DNA from: Echinococcus granulosus
Taxonomy: Eukaryota > Platyhelminthes > Cestoda > Cyclophyllidea > Taeniidae
Assembly (NCBI RefSeq): GCF_000524195.1
Contig: NW_020170381.1
Coordinates: 1,704,153-1,768,152 of the forward strand
Reading direction: 5' to 3'
DNA: 64,000 bases
How positions within the stretch are numbered: position 1 is the first letter of the stretch; each line of letters begins with the position of its first letter. The notes beneath the pieces are model-generated. The model worked only from the letters and a program-made list of their open reading frames with translations, searched no databases and was not told the origin of the DNA. Of this stretch, positions 25,259 to 34,996 are shown one piece after another. The position numbers and the translations under genes were made by a program.

Positions 25259-26448
25259 GTGGCCCCTTTATCAAAAGTGAGATTTAACCAAACTACGAGC
25301 GTATTACATAGCTCCTCTCCTCTTCTGGGCGTTGTCTTCGTCGTCCCCTCTAGTCCACCTCCCATATCAGCCATCACAACGTAATCGGTGCGGTTTGAAG
25401 AGCACGTACGAGCCAACCTTGCCGGTCATAACATTTCCATACAATTGAGGAGATACTTGACCACAACGTCACCGATTTCTCTTGCCAATTCTTCTGAATC
25501 TACAGTTCTGCCCTCAATGGGAACTGATTTCGGGGACGGGATAATGGGTTGACCATCACACGTGTCCATAGCTAGCCACAGGAATGCTGGCTCAAAAGCA
25601 TTGTCAAGTAACCAAAGTATGGCGTTTGACATAATCCTGTGGGGATGATGTTTCGCGTTCATTTCTCCTTACCGCTTTGTTCTCACTTCAATGCTGCCCA
25701 GCCATACCTGCCTAAGATCTATCCAGCTACTAGAGAAGCAGAAGAAGTGTCGCATTTCCACGTAATTTATATCTTCGCACATGTAAGGTAGACAACGCCA
25801 ATGGCAACACTTTTTCAGATGGTTCACGGCCAGTGTCGCTTCTGTTGTCAATAGATTTTCTACAGAAGACGAGACTGGGTAGTTGGCGGAGGCAGATGTC
25901 ACTTCCACCCTTTCTGTTAGGGGTGGCCACCAATTCGCCCATCCGCAGCATACACACTTCTTGCGTCCCGCTAAGGTTTGTCAACCAGCTGGAGAAGTTA
26001 GGATAGACGTCGTCTGAGGTCGGGTTCGCTTCCCGATGCCACCAACGTGGCGCCTCGGAATTGACTCAAAGGCGGAGGGAGACAATACGCGTGCATAATA
26101 TGTACCATCGACATACGGTAGTGTAATACTTATGTTGTTTTAATGGGCCTTTCAGGGAGGAGGCAAGCAGGAAATTCGAATCTCGTGACCGGATCGTCCT
26201 CTCCCTTACCTAGTGACTGCGGCTCCCCTCCTTCTTGAACATTGTATTTTCCCTCTCCATCTTGTCACCTTTAACAAAGATGTCCAAAGCGAATCAACCG
26301 GGCTCGTCTAGGAACGCTAGGAATAGGGTAGCGGAGACCGATGAGTCTCACTCCATAGTAGTGCTTGGATGCATTGGTCCGGCTCGGAGGCCAGCCCACC
26401 TGACGAAAACATAATTACTGTGATTCAAGGCATCTTTTTTACCAAAAC
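25259..26448 (-). mobile_element. LTR element related to the TRIM, copy A
   Basis: Read on the minus strand this has the same order as the TRIM at 19 kb: 5' LTR-like sequence (about 26448-26046), a TTGGTGGCATCGGG primer-site block (26044-26032), an internal region of about 0.7 kb, a polypurine tract (25326-25311) and a 3' LTR start TGTAATACG (25308). Internal blocks shared with the TRIM include GAAGCGACACT.GCCGTGAA.CATCTG and the segment just before the polypurine tract. A 78-codon minus frame (25662-25426) resembles a broken frame at about 19510-19666 of the TRIM (IGDVVVKYLLNC versus INDVEVKYPLSC), which hints at an old coding segment. A 44-codon frame lies on + at 26280-26414. The 3' LTR ends without a clear boundary near 25190. 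No retroviral-type enzymes are present. Confidence 0.75.
26108..26180 (+). repeat. Short dispersed repeat, copy 1
   Basis: The stretch beginning TAATACTTATGTTGTTTTAATG and running to about CTCGTGA resembles, on the opposite strand, the flank of the solo LTR at about 62300-62378 (TAATACTTATGCTGTTTTAATG...CTCGTGA). It also occurs in copy B at about 55666-55738. The family is not identified. Confidence 0.5.
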
Positions 26449-28163
26449 TTATGGGTAAGCAACCAACGTACCACACAGGGAAACTTGAATCCCGTATAAA
26501 GTTGCAAATTACGCCCCTAGAGTCAAATTGTATAAAAGTACGGCAGTGAAAAATATACCTTTGGTTATTAGTCACTTTCATTTTTTCAAGAGTCAGCGTC
26601 ATTTCTTAAGCTTTCAGCTAGAAAAGATATGCATTTAATCTCAACATCTGCGAATGCATTGTTTACAATTTCGCATCCGAAATGTTAGAAAAAGTCCAAT
26701 ATGGAAAAATAATTCCCTTTAATTTAAAAAACTCCTCTCAAAAATCTGCGGAAATTCAGGTTTATCTACCAAGAACAAAATATGAAATGGCTTTCTTAGC
26801 CAGAATCACTGTTTTATTATCCATGATCCTAGTATCCTAAGAAGCTTTATGTTTGACATTTATGGAATTTCTAAGCATGGCTTTTTACTTTTACTACCCC
26901 CGACTTCGTCGGCATTGGAATAAGTCAAATTAACTTAGAAGAACGGAGGCCAGCTAGAAGGGTTCAAGCGCGAAATTTCGCTACCCAAGTACCTGTATTT
27001 TAATAGTATAAGATCTCTGAATATCAAACAGTTGATTTTAGTAAAACGCTACACTGCTGTAATGTTTAAGGACAAATATCGATTTAGCCAATCTGCCTTT
27101 CCACCTTGAAAATTCAACTAAGTGCATCAGAATCCCTACTCCTACAAAACTGGGGAAAGAGGGTTTAAGTATTTTCTTCTTTGGATTAGATACGCCTGTT
27201 GCTGCAATCGATGCATTCTCTTTATCCCAAATGGTTCACACTAAGATGAAAGTACAATAATTCCTACCGTACGGTTTGGTTGGGATGTTAAAGGAAAAGT
27301 CAGTGGACTACTTCGTCGACCAAGTACGCGCCTCAAAAAGACTAATAAAATCAAATATTTTTGGGTGTGCACATGTACAACTATACATGATTGTTGTGTT
27401 CATGCATTGCGTTAGTTGTCCATAAATAATAAACAATGAAAAATTCGGTAAATTACAGATTAGAAATTCCAAGACCTGTAAAAGATTGAGAAAAAAATTT
27501 TCGTTTACCGCAGTGGTTCTCAAAAAGGCATATTTATGAGGATTTGAAGGAATCATATTTTGCTACGACCGGCCCGTTGGATACAACTTAAACTGCGGTT
27601 CTCTTGAACACGTGTGCAGGAATGCTGAATACGTTTGCGGTAATTTAGCATGGTATATTTGGGTATTCCTGTCGTATTGCATCAATGCTTTCGTTTATAC
27701 GCAGATATGCGGACGGAGCCTTTGTTTAAAAGTTGCTGGCTATTGTAATATTAGTGTCTTGATCCCTCATTATGTTTATTTTTTCACGTTTCTACAGGGT
27801 TATTAATCAGAGCAGGGACTTACGACTATAACAGTTTATTTAATTGCAAAGTCTAGCTGTTTTTGCTACTTAGACGAGGTTTGAACTGTTACATTATTTT
27901 TTGCCATGGAGACTCTGTACTTTACTGTCCAATTCACCTAGTTTTATTTCTAATATCGCCACTTTTATAGGAGAAAGTCGTCTTTTTAAATCGGTGTAGT
28001 GGAAATTTAATAGTAGAGTTACGTTAGTTTTACGAACCTACCCTTCTTAAGAAGACTACACAGAAATATTTTTCACCTGCATGATGTTATAAAATCCCTT
28101 TTTATACTGGCACAGTGTGTGATGTTCTTTGTACGTGTCGCTTATCACGTCCTTTACTGTACT
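26449..28163. other. No recognisable gene
   Basis: AT-rich sequence with short open frames only. A 64-codon hydrophobic frame at 27612-27806 on + is unsupported by any splice pattern or family resemblance. Confidence 0.45.
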
Positions 28164-28173
28164 CCATTTTTAG
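28164..28173 (+). promoter_or_regulatory. 3' splice acceptor 1 nt before the KXD1 start codon
   Basis: CTCCATTTTTAG ends at 28173, one base before the ATG at 28175. It is either a 5'UTR intron end or a spliced-leader acceptor. Confidence 0.5.
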
Positions 28174-28174
28174 T

Positions 28175-28615
28175 ATGTTCTCTTTTTTGATGGACAACAG
28201 AGACGCCGATCTTAGTGGGAGTTCGCCAGATCCGCGCGCCTTCACCAAAAGGCTCCGACATGAAGACGTTTCAGATATCCTAATTGCCCAGCATAACCTA
28301 CTCTTACGCCTGGAAAAGACCAACGCTATGCTTCAGACCGTGAATGAGCTCTCGATTCACCGATTGGACTCACTTGCTAGCCATTTGCGAGCGAACACGC
28401 GCCTTCTAGTTTCGATGAAACGTGAACTCGCCACGATTCTCAAGCGAACCGAGTCAGTGAAGAAAACGCTCATGCACCAGTATCCGCCTGAGTACGAGCA
28501 ATCCTCAAGCTCCATCGAGAGTGCTTGGAAGGCAGAATTGGAGGCTGAAACTAGGGTGACTTCTGATGTCCAATCCCTTACTCTCATGCAGTCTATGGGT
28601 CCGCTTACTGAGTGA
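28175..28615 (+). CDS. KXD1: KxDL motif-containing protein 1 (BORC subunit)
   Basis: Single-exon frame of 146 codons from the ATG at 28175; a second in-frame ATG at 28190 would give 141. KXD1 belongs to the BORC complex on lysosomes and related organelles, which couples them to kinesin through ARL8. The conserved core is clear: DVSDILIAQHNLLLRLEKTNAML, then a helical region with SIHRLDSLASHLRANTRLL and MKRELATILKRTESVKKTL, predicted coiled coil, followed by HQYPPEY. The tail is short and Ser/Glu-rich, and shorter than in mammals. AATACA at 28646-28651 is a possible variant poly(A) hexamer. The gene ends 115 bp before the SLC30A6 start on the same strand. Confidence 0.88.
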   Translation: MFSFLMDNRDADLSGSSPDPRAFTKRLRHEDVSDILIAQHNLLLRLEKTNAMLQTVNELSIHRLDSLASHLRANTRLLVSMKRELATILKRTESVKKTLMHQYPPEYEQSSSSIESAWKAELEAETRVTSDVQSLTLMQSMGPLTE

Positions 28616-28722
28616 CTAGAATTCCTACTGTAATTCATTTGTTTCAATACAAAACTATCTATCACTGTTGCCATATTTTTGGCGTGTGTCTAAAATGGTC
28701 TTTTCATGATTGCTATCTACCC

Positions 28723-28728
28723 TTTCAG
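28723..28728 (+). promoter_or_regulatory. 3' splice acceptor 2 nt before the SLC30A6 start codon
   Basis: CTACCCTTTCAG ends at 28728 and the ATG is at 28731. With only 115 bp between the KXD1 stop and this ATG, a spliced-leader trans-splice site inside a dicistronic transcript is the natural reading, though a cis 5'UTR intron cannot be excluded. Confidence 0.5.
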
Positions 28729-28730
28729 AT

Positions 28731-30820
28731 ATGGGTCTTAATTTAGTCTCAGCAATATCCAGTATCTATTCTGGCATCCTGTCGGATTTCAAATACTGCA
28801 AAAAGTTCGTTGTTGACTTGCTTAGGGAAGTTGCTCACTTGGCTAAGGACTCGAAGCAGGCAGGTCAAATTTTGAAGCTCGCCTGTTGCATTTTCGTGGG
28901 ACTAGTTGTAGTAAGAGTTCTGACCTACCTCAGTAACAGGTAAGGCGTAAAGAATTTGGTTGATACTTTTCTTCAGTATTGCACTCTCTGCCTTTTCGGA
29001 TTTAATCTTGTTTGATGTCTTGTTTCTCCTTGTGGCGCTGGTGAGCATATGGGTGAGGCAACAAACGACTGATGTGAAGACATATTGTTTTGGATATGAT
29101 CGATTCGAAGTGATTGCTGTTTTTGCCTCAACTATTTTATCAATTCTTTCATCATTTTATCTCTTGAAGGAAGCCATCGAACGTCTTTTTGAGCCTGTCG
29201 TGGTATGTCCTTTTGGGAACTTGTAGTGTTAGCGTTTTTGCAAACGGTATATCCATCCTGACAGATTACTACCACAAAACTTTCATGTTGCTACTTTATA
29301 AGTAAACCTAGCTGTATGATATTTAATTTACCTGAGTGTATTTTATACTGAACATCAATATTATCCAAGTGAGGACTTTGAGGCAAGCATGCGAGTTTTT
29401 GTGTATGAATGCGTAGTTGTACGTGGTATTGCACTTGTGCCTATCTCCGCCTTTGTTTATGTTACCGCTCAACATCGAAGTATTTTTTTTTAAATTGTAG
29501 GTAGCTGTTGAATACATGCCTTGGGCAAGCCTAATTTGCCTAGGATTACACGTGGTTTCGATATATTCTATTGATAATCCGGCTTTCGCGCACGTCACAC
29601 AAGCATGTGTGTCTAGCTGGTTACAGGCAAGTCTTTGATGTATGCGTTTCATCAAAATCCCGGCTTCCTATTTTATTAATTTGACAACTAAAGCGGGGTT
29701 GGGTGTAATAGCTATCTGAACTAACTTTTAAGGAAGGATTTTCTTATGCATACCTTCTGTTAACTAATCATATTAACAGATAAATGTGTATTTCATACAA
29801 ATTGCTACGAAAACTGTAATTGTGGAAAAGATGAGTGAAAAGTAAGTCAGCTTTTCAACCAGTATTGAGTTTGAAGTCCGCTTTAAATTTCTAATTGAAT
29901 GCCCATCTACGCTGACTGCGAATGTTTTTGAAGAGCGCTGTCCTACTCAAGTTACGCAGGTCGGAAAGTCTTGTTCCCCATTGTAGGAGCAAGTTGCGGA
30001 TATCAGTCGTTCAATGCGAAGCCATGTTCCTGCTCTCTCCCGGGCACTGCCACCACGCATGAACCCGATCGCTCTGGTAGGCTCTATGATCGTGGTGGTC
30101 ATCCTGATTACCTACGTCATGGTAGACCCCACAACCGAGACTGGCACCTTTCCCGACACCGTTGCGGCAGTCGTTATTTCTCTCCTTCTTTTCAACACTA
30201 TGTTTCCAATGGCTGTCTACAGGTACGCTACTGTCTTTTGCAATTTGCCGACAAGCCTCCATTGCCTGAACTTCACTTGCGTCGTCTGATTTCAGTGGAA
30301 AGATTTTATTGCAAACAACACCGTCCTATTTGGTGACAGCGTTGGACAAGGCTCTCCGGGAAGCCTCCACACTGGAAGGAGTGCTGGAATTGCGAAATGA
30401 GCACTTTTGGACGATTGGATTCGGCGCCCTCGTAGGGAGCCTTTATGTGCGAGTTCGGCGTGACGCCTCCGACCAATTGGTGTTGGCACACGTCACTAAA
30501 CGCCTTCATCCTTTCGTCAAACACCTCACCATTCAGGTACACTCCACTCTATCACTCACTAGTGTTTTATCGTCAATTGAGTTTTGTATAAAAAGTCTTC
30601 GAAAAATGTCTTCCAAAGGAAATATCATCCCAGTAATTTACACCTATTTACCTAAGTGTTTAAAACGTTCGATGACATGCTGAAAGATCGTTCATCCCTT
30701 TAGGTCATAAAGGATGATTGGGCACGACCGGCAGCAAGCTCAAATTTCGATTGGCCCCAGCCGATGGGCCATCCACAGAGCGCAACGCTCTTGCAGGTGC
30801 CCACTGGCTGCGTGCACTAA
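28731..30820 (+). CDS. SLC30A6: Zinc transporter ZnT6 (SLC30A6)
   Basis: Six exons join in frame: 28731-28939, 28977-29202, 29501-29626, 29987-30222, 30296-30536 and 30704-30820, giving 384 residues (human about 460). ZnT6 is a cation-diffusion-facilitator family member of the secretory pathway that works as a heterodimer with ZnT5 to supply zinc to enzymes such as alkaline phosphatase. Diagnostic stretches are YCFGYDRFEVIAVFAST, SSWLQEQVADISRS, PRMNPIALVGS, TMFPMAVYSGKILLQTTP and LEGVLELRNEHFWTIGFG, with the C-terminal cytoplasmic domain (YVRVRRDASDQLVLAHVTKRL). The cysteine/serine-rich tail of mammalian ZnT6 is mostly absent. Intron 1 is 37 bp. The exon ending at 29626 is followed by GCAAGT, so intron 3 is GC-AG. 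It follows KXD1 closely and may share its transcript. Confidence 0.93.
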
Positions 30821-31182
30821 CGCGTTCCCGTTCTGCCACTTTCTGTTGCTTTGTTTCCATTCCACTCTCCTGTAAATGCAAAGTTCTCCATCCTTTCCCT
30901 TAGTTACTCTACCATTAACCTGCTTTTAGTCAGGGCCATCGAGTACCATACGAATAAGTGATAAACATCTCCTGATATTGACACTGAAATATTGGATCAC
31001 ATTGTCGCTACGATTCCGGAATCGACCTTGACCAATTGTTTTTATCCACGGTCCTGAAGTGGTAACTAACAATCCGGGAGGGGATTTCGGCCAAAAGGTC
31101 ACCCAATAACCAGCATTTAGGCGATAGCGCAAAAGGAATACTCTAATAAAAAAGACATTTGCATTGTACAGAAGCATGGGGG

Positions 31183-33517
31183 CTACTTCTTGTGAAAGAG
31201 ATCGCCAATGGCGGGAATTGTTACTTTGGTTGCCATTGGATCCACCACTTGGGGTGCTGCCACCTTAAGTGGGGGATGCAAGGACTCCATCGGAGCGACT
31301 GTGTCCCATTTGGACCTCTTCCTGACCTCTAAAACCGAATTTCCATAAATGGGTCAGCATGAGCGAATGCGAGTTGTGTTGTGTGCTCCAACATCTTCTC
31401 TTACCGGAGCGGTTTTCGGTTATGGGAGCGGGAACCGCGGCGCTGGTGCCAGTGGCGGCGGATGTGCCAATGTTGGGTCCGCCGGCAGCGCGCTGCAGCC
31501 CTGTGACTGTATTCACGCCCGCTGCACTGCTAGCCTCCACCTTTCGACGCTCCTTCTGCAGTTTATCGAGGCGCTCTACCTCGCGATTTTGTATTTCGCC
31601 CAGTTTATCGTAAAAGGAATTCGCGTCCCAACGGTAAGGATTGAAGACATCCTGTTATTTGCCACAAAGAAAGATGCAATATTGAACAGTCTTTTGGAAT
31701 GCTTCGATTGTATGGATGACATTTGACGGCGTAACCTGTGGGTTACTCAAAATTAGGCCATGAAATTAAAAAAGCAAATGACAGTATGGGGCTGATTATG
31801 TCAACTACTTACCGACGAAAAGTTTGTTCCTTTTTCGTCAATTTCCAAGAAACTAATCAGCTTTTTGTAAATGCTATAATACATGAAAAAGGACGTCATT
31901 TGAACGGAATCTACACACTTTTAGGCATCAAAGGACATACAAGGATCGGGTCACGCAATAAATCACAATAAAAGTACTAAAAATTACAATTTTAGAGATT
32001 TTAACCTCATAATACCACCACGAACCTGTGTAGAACTTATGGTCTACATGCTAATTAAGTGAACGTGCTAAAACAGTTTTGGTACGTAAATGAGTAATTC
32101 ATCATTTGTGTCAATATTTTTGACAAAGTTGGATTTCAACATCGATGGAGTAACATGGTACTAAAATTTGAATTTGCAATGTAGTTAAGATGAAATTGAA
32201 CAATAAAATCAACGCTTAATGCCTTATGAGAGAAAACGAGCCAATATTGCAGATTTGCAGTGACTAACCTGGGATTCCTGAAAGCTTTGTTATCCTGAAT
32301 AACGCTATTAGGATCAAATCCGATGTCATGCTGCATTCGACGCAGAGTATTTTCAACAGTATTCTGCAACTGCATACTACAAAGCTCCTTAGGTTCTGGC
32401 GGCAGGGCCACTTCCAGGGATTGATTGTGACCGCTGCCATTTGAAGGTGAGGATTGATATGATGGTTGCTCCTTCTGAAAGTGTTCGTCTGTGTCACCGT
32501 GGGTCTCCTCAGGTAGCGTCGCCGGCGAATCGTGCGCAGCCTCGATGTGCGCCGAACTAAGCACGGTTAGTGGACCGCCATCAGGAGCACCAAAGTGGAG
32601 AGCACCACCAATGGTACTGACGTCGTTATTCTCTACATCACCGTCTGCGGAGGAGCCGCTGTGGTTCGACTCCGAACCTTCATTTTCCGAACCACTGTCA
32701 CCGTCATCATTGTCCAGAGCATAGGAGACGAGATTTATTCCACTCCCGATTCCTGAACGAAAGCGTTTCTTAGACTGCAGTTCCGGAGGCTTCCACTCTT
32801 CTGGGTTATTAGCAGTCTTTCGTTTTTGAGACCCTAATGATGACTCGTTTTCGTCCTCTGAGGTCACAAAACTGGGAGAATTCTCAACGGACATTCGTGT
32901 ATTGCTTGTTTCGCTTCCAAAATCCTGTAACATAATGAACAAACGTAGCGCAATCATGGGACTTGTGCGTAATTTGACAAAGAAAGACATTTCTGGGAAG
33001 ACATCGCAGTACATCATACAAACCGGATGATCAAATTCCTGTTACAGGTCCACTAATGAAATCCCCCTACCAAAGAAAGTCGTCACCTATGCGGCCTTAC
33101 ATGACTCACTGATTATTTTCAAGTAAATCAAAGTCCTAGTTAAATACTTTATCCTTGTAAATATTGCATCTGAGAGACAAATTTAGTGTGATTAAGTAAA
33201 ATTGGGCCTAATTTATGGTAGTCACCAACATCACTTACAAATGCCTAGCCAAGCATAAAAATAATCGCAATATTCAAATGGTAATTTGTAGGGAAATAGG
33301 GTGAGAATAAGTAACAACATTCACGTACAGTGTAGATGAACCAAAGTTAAAAACACCAGAGCAAACTGAAAAAGAGCCCCAAGTATAAGCGCGTTTGAAA
33401 AGAGAATGAAGCAAATTTCAGATCCATGCTATTCCTTGCATAATCCCAAATAGAGATGTGAATGAACACATACCTCCACGAACGCCCCAAGTGACACACT
33501 ACTTTTAGATCGTGCAC
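31183..33517 (-). CDS. SAP30BP: SAP30-binding protein (HCNGP-like); start not found
   Basis: Five exons join in frame: about 33517-33474, 32924-32269, 31873-31813, 31651-31405 and 31328-31183. SAP30BP is a nuclear protein linked to the SIN3/HDAC co-repressor and to pre-mRNA splicing with RBM17/SPF45. The HCNGP domain is clear: LPPEPKELCS..LQNTVENTL, FDPNSVIQDNKAFRNPSIYKKLI, FLEIDEKGTNF, then NPYRWDANSFYDKLGEIQNREVERLDKLQKERRKVE, and the C-terminal KRSKWDTVAP. The N-terminal exon reads SLGAFVED, like SLAVYAED in vertebrates. The middle is a long acidic Ser/Asp/Glu region. No ATG occurs in frame in the first exon listed, so at least one further upstream exon is expected. C-terminus: IPAIGDLFHKK. 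Confidence 0.87.
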
Positions 33518-34420
33518 TGCAACTGCAAAAAAAGTAAAAGTTTCCTCCTTAAAACTTTTAGATATTGAATAACTTCCTACTTTATTGGGAGTTATTATAT
33601 GAATTTTAAAAGCCTCATAATCTAGTATTTTTAATCTTTTTAAAAACTTTAGTTGAATGCTACTGGGTACTAAAGGTGAGGAAATGAGCGGTGTTGTGTA
33701 ATGCAGATGTAATACTTGCTTATAATGTCGTTGTAATTACGTATTATATATAATGATATATCTTCCTGTGTATTATTATTTAACTTTGTTCTCTCAGGTT
33801 TAAGTGGTTGAGACGCTATTTAATACTGATTGCTATATGACTGGGTGTACCTTTCTGCTGTAGCTGCATCTTACATGGATTGGCTTTGGACTCTTTAATG
33901 AAGGTAGGAACTGTTTTGGTGGCATTTGTGGAACTTGTTGCTAACCCCTAATTCATATTCCATGTTTGTCTATTTTTTATTAACTCTTAGTTGTGGTTTT
34001 CCTGAGGAGGATTTTCGGTAATAACCGTAATCTATTATAACCTAAATGTGGAAAATAAATATCTTCACTTTGTGTGGGTTGAAGACGAATGCTGTGTTTC
34101 ACCAACGGCTAATTTTGTTCGCATTCTCTTATCATCTCTGGTCCTGAATATACGTTTTGATTCCTGTATTGTTGTTGTAATGACACATATGCAGCACATT
34201 TCCTAATCGGTAGTAAAAATAATGATGTATTATCTTGGAATTTGTGAATGGATGCAATTTAAGCTGCGGCGGAAACCATCCTTCCATGACTTGAGAACAA
34301 GGGAAATCTCTAGGATTATACTTACCCGTGTGTACATCTTTTATTCTGTATATTTTAGAAATGGGCGGTTTGCACTATTAAGGTCCAGCACAAGTAAACA
34401 ATTGGCCATTGGTTTCGAAT
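33518..34420. other. No recognisable gene
   Basis: Very AT-rich, with repeated stops in all frames. It probably includes the 5' end of SAP30BP and the upstream region of the forkhead-like exon, but no element can be placed. Confidence 0.4.
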
Positions 34421-34996
34421 ATGCGAGCTACATGTAATCGAAAGTCTCAAGTGAAAAAACAGCCGCTCCCTCACTTTCATAATCTGCCCATCAAGGCGAC
34501 CCTCAAGGCACACGTGCTTAACAATGTTATATTGGCCCATCCCCGAATAATACGATGCAGATTCCCATTCCATTATTCTGAGTTCCAACGACAATATAAC
34601 AGAGTAGAATCCTTGATTCCGTGGTGTCATGTGGTTGGTCCCTTCCCCGGTTTGCAACAAGGCGTGGAGGACCACCTTACGGAAGATCTCCATTCACTGA
34701 CCTGGCTCCAGCGGGGTGACCTAATTCCACTTACTCCAATCGACAGAGATGCAAAGGAAAGTGACTATGCAAATAATCGGAAATCCCACTTCGGCTTCTT
34801 TTCATACGCCCAGATGGCCTTCCTGGCCATCGAAGCGGTCCCAAGGAAGGCGTGTACCCTTATGGAGATTGTTTTCTGGTGCATGCAGAATTTTCCTGAT
34901 GAAATCAGCGTCGACTCTTGGAAACTTCATATGAAACATATACTGGTGTCTGATCAGGCATTTAGTTTGCAAACATTCAATTCATTTTCCAATGGG
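34421..34996 (+). CDS. Divergent forkhead (winged-helix) protein, partial
   Basis: One open exon of about 192 codons, starting at ATG 34421 and ending at a GTATGT donor after FSNG. Near residues 124-180 it resembles a forkhead domain: FFSYAQMAFLAIEAVPRK (compare PYSYAxLIxxAI), ACTLMEIVFWCMQNFPDE (compare TLxxIYxWIxxxFP) and SWKLHMKHILVS in the place of the recognition helix WKNSIRHNLS. An upstream HSLTWLQRGDLIP resembles the SLTWL-like motif seen before the domain in FoxN/FoxJ-type proteins. The DNA-contacting Asn of the recognition helix is lost, while its His is kept. Subfamily and DNA binding are uncertain. Downstream exons were not placed; a Ser/Pro-rich frame at 37032-37310 is a weak candidate. 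Confidence 0.5.

Noticed and set aside
25180..25416. Short proteins of 78-84 codons repeated at 25.2-26.0 and 54.7-55.5 kb as candidate duplicated genes
   Set aside because: They are parts of the two LTR element copies, on the same strand as the element but in different frames, so they are not treated as host genes.
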